Assembly: GCA_904419835.1 (NCBI GenBank)
Contig: CAJFTA010000034.1
Location: 1-37,887, forward strand
Source: an uncultured Pseudoflavonifractor sp.
GTDB taxonomy: Bacteria; Bacillota; Clostridia; Oscillospirales; Oscillospiraceae
Reading direction: 5' to 3'
DNA: 37,887 bases
Shown here: positions 1 to 6,300 of the stretch, in pieces
Position numbering within the stretch: position 1 is the first letter of the stretch
How the letters are laid out: each line of letters begins with the position of its first letter
The notes under the pieces: generated by a model
The model's input: only the letters and a program-made list of their open reading frames with translations
What the model was told of the DNA's origin: nothing
Database searches by the model: none
Made by a program: the position numbers and the translations under genes

Positions 1-96
1 GGGGCATTCGATTCCACGCGAGGCGGGCGGCTGCCCCCTCGCGCTCCCCCGCCCCGACACAGGCGGATTCTGTTCAACCGAGGTTTTTCGACAGTC
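1..96 (-). repeat. partial copy of a dispersed hairpin-rich repeat
   Basis: The first ~85 bases match, nearly base for base and in inverted orientation, the stretch 29262-29346. Shared landmarks are GGGGCATTCGATTCC, the GC-rich block around CGCGAGGCGGGCGG, and GATTCTGTTCAACC. Read on the minus strand, the copy starts with a CTGTCGAAAAACCTCGG-like head near position 95 and runs off the left edge of the window. No ORF is associated with it. It is probably a non-autonomous intergenic repeat of this genome. Confidence 0.7.
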
Positions 97-97
97 T

Positions 98-133
98 CAG
101 GAGGCCTCTGTCTGAACAGAGGCCTCCTGTTTT
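98..133 (+). terminator. hairpin terminator upstream of eutG (first of two)
   Basis: Perfect 14-bp stem CAGGAGGCCTCTGT / ACAGAGGCCTCCTG with loop CTGA, followed by TTTT. It either ends transcription of a gene left of the window or belongs to a eut leader. Confidence 0.7.
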
Positions 134-172
134 AGCCCCAGCGGAAAATTTTCCGCTGGGGCTATATTTTTT
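134..172 (+). terminator. hairpin terminator upstream of eutG (second of two)
   Basis: Perfect palindrome with arms AGCCCCAGCGGAAAA / TTTTCCGCTGGGGCT (134-163), followed by ATATTTTTT. No convincing promoter is visible between this terminator and eutG at 222, so eut transcription may have to read through it. In Firmicutes, eut leaders are often antiterminated by the ANTAR protein EutV. The hexaloops expected for EutV (A at position 1, G at position 4) are not clearly present here. Confidence 0.75.
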
Positions 173-221
173 GCAAATCCCGCCATACTAACGCCATCTG
201 AGGAAAAGGCAGGCAGAAAAC

Positions 222-1301
222 ATGGAGCTTTTTACAATCAGGCCGGAGATCCGGTTCGGCCCGGAGGCCCTGGCCGCCCTGGAGGAGCTGGCGGGGCGGC
301 GGGTGCTCATTGTGACGGACGAGTTTCTCGCCCACAAATCCGGTCTGCTGGAGGGAGTGAAGGCGCGGCTGAAGGGCTGCGAAATCCGCGTGTTTGACCA
401 GGTGAGGCCGGATCCATCCCTTCGGCTGGTGGCCCAGGGGGTCCACGTCCTGCGGGCCTTCGGGCCGGACACGGTGCTGGCCTTCGGCGGCGGCTCCCCC
501 ATGGACTGCGCCAAGGCCATGCGGCATTTCGCCGGGGGAGACCCGCCCCCGGAGCTGTGGTGCATCCCCACCACGGCGGGCACCGGGTCGGAGGTCACCT
601 CCTTCGCCGTCCTCACCGACGCCGACGCGGGGGTAAAGTACCCCCTGGTGGACGACGCCCTGCTGCCAGACCGGGCGGTGCTGGACCCGTCCCTGCTCTC
701 CGGGGTGCCCCCGGCGGTGACGGCGGACACGGGCATGGACGTGCTCACCCACGCCGCCGAGGGCTGCGTGGCCCGAAAGGCCACCCCCTTCAGCGACGCC
801 ATGGGGGAGAAGGCCTTCTCCATGGCCTGGCGCAGTCTGAGCGAAGCCCACGCCGGGGACAGCGCCGCCAAGGGGGAGATGCTGCTGGCCTCCTGCCTGG
901 CGGGCATCTCCTTCAACGCCGCCGGTCTGGGCATCTGCCACGCCCTGGCCCACGCCCTGGGGGGACGGTACCACATCCCCCACGGGCGGCTCAACGCCAT
1001 GCTCCTGCCCCACGTTATCGCCTTCAACAGCGCCGACAAGGCGGCGGCGGACGAGTACGCCCGGCTCGCCGGGCTGTGCGGCCTGGCCAAAAACCCCCGG
1101 GCTCTGATGGGCGGCGTAAGGCGGCTGCGGGCGGGCCTGGGTATGCCGGAGAAGCTCACCGCCTGCGGCGTGGAGGGGCAGACCCTGCTGGCCGACCTGG
1201 ACAGCATCGCTGAGACCGCTCTGGCCGACGTGTGCGCCCCGGGCAACCCCCGGCCCGCCGCCCGGGAGGACCTGAAGGACATCCTGAAGGAGCTGATGTA
1301 A
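222..1301 (+). CDS. eutG: iron-containing alcohol dehydrogenase of ethanolamine utilisation
   Basis: 359 residues. It would reduce acetaldehyde to ethanol with NADH, recycling NAD+ inside the eut microcompartment. The N-terminal half has the nucleotide-binding FGGGSPMDCAK motif (about residues 88-98) and PTTAGTGSE (about 118-126). The C-terminal metal-binding half has DTGMDVLTHAAEG and GICHALAHALGGRYHIPHG, carrying the Asp and His ligands of group III (Fe-dependent) alcohol dehydrogenases. The ATG at 222 follows a purine-rich AGGAAAAGGCAGG segment. The stop at 1299-1301 directly abuts eutA, and the context is a full eut operon, so EutG is preferred over a generic Fe-ADH. It is slightly shorter than many EutG proteins. 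Confidence 0.88.
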   Translation: MELFTIRPEIRFGPEALAALEELAGRRVLIVTDEFLAHKSGLLEGVKARLKGCEIRVFDQVRPDPSLRLVAQGVHVLRAFGPDTVLAFGGGSPMDCAKAMRHFAGGDPPPELWCIPTTAGTGSEVTSFAVLTDADAGVKYPLVDDALLPDRAVLDPSLLSGVPPAVTADTGMDVLTHAAEGCVARKATPFSDAMGEKAFSMAWRSLSEAHAGDSAAKGEMLLASCLAGISFNAAGLGICHALAHALGGRYHIPHGRLNAMLLPHVIAFNSADKAAADEYARLAGLCGLAKNPRALMGGVRRLRAGLGMPEKLTACGVEGQTLLADLDSIAETALADVCAPGNPRPAAREDLKDILKELM

Positions 1302-2780
1302 ATGGTGTCTGAGCAGCTCCTGTCCGTGGGCATTGACATCGGAACATCCACCACCCAGCTGGTCATCTCACGCCTGACGCTGGAGAACCGGGCGGGGCCC
1401 TTCTCCGTACCCCGCATTGCCATCGGGGAGAAGGAGGTGCTCTACCGCAGCGCCATCCACTTCACCCCCCTTCTCTCCGAGACGGCGATTGACGCCGAAG
1501 GGGTACGGGCCATTGTGTCGGAGGAGTACCGCAAGTCGGGTTTCCGGCAGGCGGACATCTCCACCGGCGCGGTCATCATCACCGGCGAGACCGCCCGGAA
1601 GGAGAACGCCCGGCAGGTGCTCGCCGCCCTGTCCGACTTCGCCGGGGACTTTGTGGTGGCCACTGCCGGGCCCGACCTGGAATCCATTCTGGCGGCCCGC
1701 GGGGCGGGAATAGACGAATACTCCAAGGAACATCACAAGAAAATATTACACTTTGATATCGGCGGAGGCACCTCCAACCTGGCCCTCTACGACAGCGGGA
1801 CCCCGGCGGCTACCGGCTGCCTGGACGTGGGCGGGCGGCTCGTCAAGATCGAGCGGGAGCGCGTCACCTACGTCTCCCCGACCCTGGAACGGCTGGGGGC
1901 GGCGGTGCCCGCCGTACCCATTCCAAGGGTAGGGGATCGGGCAGAGGAGTCCAGTCTGAGGCCGGCGGTATCCGCCCTGACCAGAGCGCTGGAGCAGGCG
2001 GCGGGGCTGGCGGCGGCGGACGGCCTGCTGCCGGCGCTCATGACCCGGGACACGTCCTGGACGCCGCCGGAGGGGGTGGACGGAGTGTCCTTCTCCGGCG
2101 GGGTGGCCGACTGTATCTGGACGCCGCCGGAGGATGCCTTTGCCTACGGGGACATGGGCGTCCTGCTGGGCAGGGCCATCGCCGCCTCACCCGCCTTTCA
2201 GCGGGCGGGCATCGTCCGGGGCGCCGAGACCATCCGGGCCACCGTGGTGGGGGCGGGCAGCCACTCCACCCAGGTGTCCGGATCCACCATCTTCTACCGC
2301 AACGTGTCCTTCCCGCTGAAAAACCTGCCCGTTCTCCGGCTGACGGCGGACGAAGAGGGCAGCGGTGACGCTCTGGCCGCCGCCCTCCGGGAGAAGGCGG
2401 GCTGGTTTGCCGACCAGGGGGGCATGACCCAGATTGCCCTCAGCCTGCGGGGAGAGCCCAACCCGGCCTACGGCAGAATACAGGACCTGGCCCGAGGCAT
2501 CAGGGCCGGAATGGAGCCCCTGCTGGAGCGGGGCATGTTCCCTGTCATCGCGGTGGAGGGGGACATGGCCAAGGTGCTGGGCCAGACCCTCTGGCCCCTG
2601 CTGGGAGCGGAGGGGGCCATCCTCTGCCTGGACGGCATCAGCGCCGGCAGCGGGGACTATCTGGACATCGGCGCGCCGGTGGCCGGCGGCGCGGTGCTGC
2701 CGGTGGTGGTAAAGACCCTGGCCTTCCAGTCCCGAGAGGCCACAAATTCCAGCCAACAACAAGGGGGAGACAGACCATGA
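1302..2780 (+). CDS. eutA: ethanolamine ammonia-lyase reactivating factor
   Basis: 492 residues. EutA is the ATP-dependent chaperone that reactivates ethanolamine ammonia-lyase by removing damaged cobalamin. The N-terminus has an actin/Hsp70-like phosphate loop, VGIDIGTSTTQLVISRL (about residues 8-24). A second nucleotide motif, HFDIGGGTSNLALYDSG, lies near residues 150-166, and SFSGGVADCIW near 263-273. The ATG at 1302 touches the eutG stop and has GAAGGAG about 11 nt upstream. Its TGA overlaps the eutB ATG (ATGA at 2777-2780), so translation is coupled to the lyase large subunit it serves. Length is normal for EutA. Confidence 0.92.
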   Translation: MVSEQLLSVGIDIGTSTTQLVISRLTLENRAGPFSVPRIAIGEKEVLYRSAIHFTPLLSETAIDAEGVRAIVSEEYRKSGFRQADISTGAVIITGETARKENARQVLAALSDFAGDFVVATAGPDLESILAARGAGIDEYSKEHHKKILHFDIGGGTSNLALYDSGTPAATGCLDVGGRLVKIERERVTYVSPTLERLGAAVPAVPIPRVGDRAEESSLRPAVSALTRALEQAAGLAAADGLLPALMTRDTSWTPPEGVDGVSFSGGVADCIWTPPEDAFAYGDMGVLLGRAIAASPAFQRAGIVRGAETIRATVVGAGSHSTQVSGSTIFYRNVSFPLKNLPVLRLTADEEGSGDALAAALREKAGWFADQGGMTQIALSLRGEPNPAYGRIQDLARGIRAGMEPLLERGMFPVIAVEGDMAKVLGQTLWPLLGAEGAILCLDGISAGSGDYLDIGAPVAGGAVLPVVVKTLAFQSREATNSSQQQGGDRP

Positions 2781-4141
2781 TACTGAAAACCAGCCTGCAC
2801 GGCCATGTGTATACATTCCGATCGGTGAAGGACGTGCTGGCCAAGGCCAACGAGGAGAAGTCGGGAGACCGCCTGGCGGGCATCGCCGCCGAAAACGCCG
2901 AGGAGCGGGTGGCGGCCAAGGTGGTGACGGCCAACCTGCTACTGTCCGACCTGCGGGAGAACCCCGCCGTGCCCTACGAGGAGGACGAGGTCACCCGCAT
3001 CATCCAGGATGACGTGAACGAGAAAATTTATAGCGAGATCCGCAACTGGACCGTGTCCGAGCTGCGGGAGTGGCTGCTGGATGAGAAGCACACCGGCGCG
3101 GACATCCGCCGCATCTCCCGGGGGCTGACCGCCGAGATGATCGCCGCGGTGACCAAGATTATGAGCAATCTGGACCTGATCTACGCGGCGAAGAAGCTGC
3201 GGGTCACGGCCACCTGCAACACCACCATCGGCGAGGAAGGCACCCTGTCCTGCCGCCTCCAGCCCAACCACCCCACCGACGACCCGGACGGCATTATGGC
3301 CTCCCTGCTGGAGGGCCTGACCTTCGGCGCGGGGGACGCGGTGCTGGGCCTCAACCCGGTGGACGACAGCGTGGAGAGCGTCCGGCGGGTGCTGGACCGG
3401 TTCCACGAGATCCGCACCCGGTGGGAGATCCCCACCCAGATCTGCGTCCTGGCCCACGTGACCACCCAGATGGACGCGGTGAAGCAAGGGGCTCCCTGTG
3501 ACCTCATCTTCCAGTCCATTGCCGGCAGCCAGAAGGGCAACGAGGCCTTCGGCCTGGACGGGAAGCTCATCGAGGAGGCCAGACAGCTCTCACTCCGGGA
3601 GGGCACCGCCACCGGCCCCAACGTGATGTACTTTGAGACCGGTCAGGGCTCCGAGCTCAGTTCCGAGGCCCACCACGGCGCCGACCAGGTGGTGATGGAG
3701 GCCCGGTGCTACGGCTTTGCCAAGCGGTTCCAGCCCTTCCTGGTGAACACCGTGGTGGGCTTCATCGGCCCGGAATATCTGTACAACTCCAAGCAGGTGA
3801 TACGGGCCGGACTGGAGGACCACTTCATGGGCAAGCTGACCGGCGTACCCATGGGCTGCGACGCCTGCTACACCAACCACATGAAGGCCGACCAGAACGA
3901 CATCGAGGACCTGGCCGTCCTCCTCACCGCCGCCGGGTGCAACTACTTTATGGGCATCCCCCACGGCGACGACGTGATGCTCAACTACCAGACCACCGGC
4001 TTCCACGAGACCGCCGCCCTGCGGGAGCTCTTCGGCCTGACCGCCATCAAGCCCTTCCAGGACTGGCTGGAGAAGATGGGCTTTGTGCGGGACGGAAAAC
4101 TGACCGAGCTGGCCGGGGACGGCTCCGTGCTGCTGGGGTAA
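2777..4141 (+). CDS. eutB: ethanolamine ammonia-lyase large subunit
   Basis: 454 residues, the usual EutB length. With EutC it forms the adenosylcobalamin-dependent lyase that converts ethanolamine to acetaldehyde and ammonia in the microcompartment. The sequence is EutB-like throughout: LHGHVYTFRSVKDVLAKANE at the N-terminus, TATCNTTIGEEGTLSCRLQP in the barrel, FETGQGSELSSEAHHGADQ (substrate-binding region) and MGCDACYTNHMKADQND. The ATG overlaps the eutA stop and has GGGGGAGACAG upstream. A 123-base gap with a hairpin separates it from eutC. Confidence 0.96.
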   Translation: MILKTSLHGHVYTFRSVKDVLAKANEEKSGDRLAGIAAENAEERVAAKVVTANLLLSDLRENPAVPYEEDEVTRIIQDDVNEKIYSEIRNWTVSELREWLLDEKHTGADIRRISRGLTAEMIAAVTKIMSNLDLIYAAKKLRVTATCNTTIGEEGTLSCRLQPNHPTDDPDGIMASLLEGLTFGAGDAVLGLNPVDDSVESVRRVLDRFHEIRTRWEIPTQICVLAHVTTQMDAVKQGAPCDLIFQSIAGSQKGNEAFGLDGKLIEEARQLSLREGTATGPNVMYFETGQGSELSSEAHHGADQVVMEARCYGFAKRFQPFLVNTVVGFIGPEYLYNSKQVIRAGLEDHFMGKLTGVPMGCDACYTNHMKADQNDIEDLAVLLTAAGCNYFMGIPHGDDVMLNYQTTGFHETAALRELFGLTAIKPFQDWLEKMGFVRDGKLTELAGDGSVLLG

Positions 4142-4155
4142 GGAGGCCCTGGGGG

Positions 4156-4191
4156 CCCCAACGAAGCCCAGCAAAAGCGGGTTCGTTGGGG
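4156..4191 (+). other. intergenic hairpin between eutB and eutC
   Basis: Inverted repeat CCCCAACGAA (4156-4165) / TTCGTTGGGG (4182-4191) in the eutB-eutC gap. No U-run follows, so it is unlikely to be a terminator; it could affect mRNA stability or the EutB:EutC ratio. A second, weaker hairpin (GCCCTGCC/GGCGGGGC) lies near 4216-4237, just upstream of the eutC ribosome binding site. Confidence 0.5.
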
Positions 4192-4264
4192 GAGGACGAA
4201 CAACGGAATGAATGAGCCCTGCCGTTTACGGCGGGGCGAAGAATATGGAGTTTGTGAGGACGAT

Positions 4265-5173
4265 ATGAACGACAAGGAACTGCGCGCCCTCATTGAGCGC
4301 ATGATCGCTGAGGTGGCCGGACAGGCCCCCACCCCCCAGGTGAAGGGGAGCGACTACCACCCTATGGAGCCCCAGGGGGTGACCCGGCCGGCAGCCGGGG
4401 GAGCGGACCCTGCCGCCGCCATCCCGGACATCACCCAGACCGACCTGCGGCGGCAGTATCTGGTGGAGAGCCCCAGAAACGGACGGGCCTTTCTGGACCT
4501 GAAACAGAAGACCCCTGCCCGCATCGGCCTGGGCCGGGCGGGAGCCCGGTATAAGACCGCCACCATGCTCCGCTTCCGGGCCGACCACGCGGCGGCCCAG
4601 GACTCCTGCTTCTCCATGGTGGACGAGGCATTTGTGAAGAAGGGCGGCTTTGTGCCGGTGCAGACCCTGTGCAAAGACAAGGACGAGTACCTGACCCGGC
4701 CAGATAAGGGCCGCCGGTTTGACGAGGCCAACCAGGCCATGATCCGCCAGACGTTAGGACAGAAGCCCAGGGTGGCCCTGGTGGTGGGGGACGGCCTCAG
4801 CTCCGCTGCCATCGAGGCCAACGCCCTGGACTGTCTGGAGGCCATCAGGGGCGGCCTGAAGGCCTACGGGCTGGAGGCGGGCCCGGCCCTGTTCGTCAAG
4901 TTCTGCCGGGTGGGGGCCTCCGATCACATCGGCGACCTGACCGGTGCGGAGGTGGTGTGCATGCTGGTGGGGGAGCGGCCCGGACTGGTGACCGCCGAGT
5001 CCATGTCCGCCTATCTCACCTACCAGCCCCATATCGGCATTCCCGAGTCCAGGCGCACGGTGGTCTCCAATATCCACCGGCAGGGGACGACTGCGGTGGA
5101 GGCCGGCGCGCATATTGCGGAGCTGATTCACACCATGCTGGAGAGGAAGGCGAGTGGAATTGACCTGCGTTAA
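4265..5173 (+). CDS. eutC: ethanolamine ammonia-lyase small subunit
   Basis: 302 residues from the ATG at 4265, which has GTGAGGA 5-6 nt upstream. An upstream in-frame ATG at 4208 would add 19 residues that do not look like EutC. The N-terminal segment MNDKELRALIERMIAEVAG is an amphipathic helix of the kind that targets EutC to microcompartments, followed by a flexible linker and the cobalamin-contacting body (LGRAGARYKTATMLRFRADHA; VVGDGLSSAAIEANA). The last 73 bases of the gene (5101-5173, ending ASGIDLR) are a diverged duplicate of a second tail at 5336-5411 (ending DSGIDLKL). The present C-terminus therefore appears to have been replaced by the unit described at 5101-5335. Confidence 0.95.
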   Translation: MNDKELRALIERMIAEVAGQAPTPQVKGSDYHPMEPQGVTRPAAGGADPAAAIPDITQTDLRRQYLVESPRNGRAFLDLKQKTPARIGLGRAGARYKTATMLRFRADHAAAQDSCFSMVDEAFVKKGGFVPVQTLCKDKDEYLTRPDKGRRFDEANQAMIRQTLGQKPRVALVVGDGLSSAAIEANALDCLEAIRGGLKAYGLEAGPALFVKFCRVGASDHIGDLTGAEVVCMLVGERPGLVTAESMSAYLTYQPHIGIPESRRTVVSNIHRQGTTAVEAGAHIAELIHTMLERKASGIDLR

Positions 5174-5335
5174 AGCGAGCGGCGGCCTCCACGGGGCCCC
5201 GCACAGCGGGGACGCGCGAAAGCGCGTACAAGTATTTTGCCCGGGAGGGCGAAATCTTGATGCCGGGCGAATTCACTTCGCCCGAGCAGATGAAAATGGA
5301 TATGGGAACCCGGCGCGGCCTGCCGCGCTGGGAGC
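5101..5335 (+). mobile_element. tail-replacing structured element, copy A (3' end of eutC)
   Basis: The unit consists of a eutC tail (5101-5173), then CGGCCTCCAC (5183-5192), which is the exact reverse complement of GTGGAGGCCG at 5096-5105 inside eutC, then a structured core. Core landmarks are a GACGCGC-GAAA-GCGCGT hairpin (about 5211-5227), GTACAAGT, hairpin ATTTTGCCC/GGGCGAAAT (5234-5255), CTTGATG, hairpin CGGGCGA-ATTCACT-TCGCCCG (5264-5284), GAGCAGATGAAAAT, and a terminal GC-rich hairpin (5309-5332). The native tail resumes at 5336. The unit encodes no protein. Architecture is shared with copies B, C and D. That it is mobile is inference. Confidence 0.7.
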
Positions 5336-5411
5336 GGCCGGCGCGCATATTGCGGAGCTGATTCACACCATGCTGGAGAAGCGGGACTCCGGCATTGATT
5401 TGAAGCTGTAA
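5336..5411 (+). pseudogene. displaced second copy of the eutC 3' end
   Basis: Starts at GGCCGGCGCGCAT and matches 5101 onward almost perfectly for about 43 bases. It then diverges in a coding-like way: EKRDSGIDLKL and stop, against ERKASGIDLR and stop in the gene. It has no start codon and is not translated with eutC. It is probably the original eutC terminus pushed downstream by the element; eutL begins 12 bases later. Confidence 0.7.
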
Positions 5412-5423
5412 GGGGGCGGAACC

Positions 5424-6077
5424 ATGATTGATGAGCTGATTCCTGTCAAGGTACTGGCCACCCACACCATCGCCAATGTCAGCGAGGGGCTGGCCAGAGA
5501 GCTGGGGCTGCCCGGCGGCCACCGCTCCATCGGCATCCTCACCACCGACTGCGACGACATGACCTACTGCGCCCTGGACGAGGCCACCAAGGCCGCCGCC
5601 GTGGAGGTGGTGTACGGCCGGAGCCTGTACGCCGGGGCGGCCAACGCCTCCACCAAGCTGGCGGGTGAGGTCATCGGCATCCTGGCCGGACCCAACCCGG
5701 CGGAGGTCCAGAGCGGCCTGCGGGCGGCGGTGGCCTTCCTCCAGGATGGCGGCGGCTTCCGCTCCGCCAATGAGGACGGCTCGGTGGTCTATTTTGCCCA
5801 CACTGTCTCCCGCACAGGCACCTACCTGTCCCAGACAGCCGGGGTGGCCGAGGGAGAGGCCCTGGCCTACCTCATCGCTCCGCCCCTGGAGGCGGTGGTG
5901 GGGCTGGACGAGGCGCTGAAGGCGGCGGACGTGGAGCTGGTGACACTCTATGAGCCGCCCAGCGAGACCAACTTCGGCGGCGGCCTGCTCACCGGCACCC
6001 AGAGCGCCTGCAACGCCGCCTGCGCGGCCTTTGCCGAGGCGGTAAAGGCAATCGCGGCCCGTCCGCGGGAGGTATGA
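5424..6077 (+). CDS. eutL: ethanolamine microcompartment shell protein (tandem BMC, trimer)
   Basis: 217 residues, near the usual 219 of EutL. EutL forms a pseudohexameric trimer with a gated pore in the shell. Recognisable stretches are DELIPVKVLATHTIANVSEG at the N-terminus, TTDCDDMTYCALDEATKAA, VVYGRSLYAGAANASTKLAG and PSETNFGGGLLTGTQSACNA, which are EutL-specific. The ATG at 5424 has AGGGGGCGG upstream. The last 60 bases (6018-6077) are duplicated at 6198-6257. The two versions end AARPREV and AARLREI, so the current C-terminus appears to come from the element inserted here. Confidence 0.95.
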   Translation: MIDELIPVKVLATHTIANVSEGLARELGLPGGHRSIGILTTDCDDMTYCALDEATKAAAVEVVYGRSLYAGAANASTKLAGEVIGILAGPNPAEVQSGLRAAVAFLQDGGGFRSANEDGSVVYFAHTVSRTGTYLSQTAGVAEGEALAYLIAPPLEAVVGLDEALKAADVELVTLYEPPSETNFGGGLLTGTQSACNAACAAFAEAVKAIAARPREV

Positions 6078-6197
6078 CCTGCGCAGGCGGCGTTTCCAAG
6101 GTTTTGCCGGAGGCAAAATCTTGATGCCGGGGCGATTCACTCGCCCCGGCAGATAAAATTCCCGGGGAGCCCCGCCCGGCCGGAGCCGGGCGGGGGG
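6018..6197 (+). mobile_element. tail-replacing structured element, copy B (3' end of eutL)
   Basis: Compact and best-preserved copy. A eutL tail (6018-6077, stop TGA) is followed three bases later by GCGCAGGCGGCGTT (6081-6094). This is the perfect reverse complement of AACGCCGCCTGCGC at 6012-6025, which spans the start of the duplicated tail. The core then shows hairpin TTTTGCC-GGA-GGCAAAA (6102-6118), CTTGATG, hairpin CCGGGGCGA-TTCAC-TCGCCCCGG (6127-6149), CAGATAAAATTCC, and terminal hairpin CCCGCCCGGC/GCCGGGCGGG (6171-6194). The second tail starts at 6198. Non-coding on both strands as far as I can judge. Confidence 0.75.
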
Positions 6198-6257
6198 GCC
6201 TGCGCGGCCTTTGCCGAGGCGGTAAAGGCAATTGCAGCCCGCCTGCGGGAAATTTGA
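6198..6257 (+). pseudogene. displaced second copy of the eutL 3' end
   Basis: 60 bases, collinear with 6018-6077. Six codons differ, four of them synonymously (ATC/ATT, GCG/GCA, CGT/CGC, GAG/GAA), plus Pro/Leu and Val/Ile. The stop is retained. This pattern reflects past selection as coding sequence rather than neutral decay of a recent duplicate. It is probably the native eutL terminus. Confidence 0.7.
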
Positions 6258-6300
6258 GACTGCCGATAAAAGCTGAGACGTAAGATTTCGGAGGGATTCC

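Noticed and set aside
98..172. EutV/ANTAR dual-hairpin antitermination site
   Set aside because: Two hairpins are present, but loops CTGA and AATT (or TCTGAA if opened) do not meet the hexaloop rule with A1 and G4.
5101..5411. Diversity-generating retroelement (variable repeat at a gene end plus template repeat downstream)
   Set aside because: The layout of two 3' tail copies is superficially similar, but differences are not adenine-specific, are mostly synonymous, and no reverse transcriptase is present.
6078..6197. Group II intron
   Set aside because: The target-complementary segment recalls exon-binding sites, but the core is only about 120 bases and I see no recognisable domain V or intron-encoded protein; the upstream tail also has its own stop.
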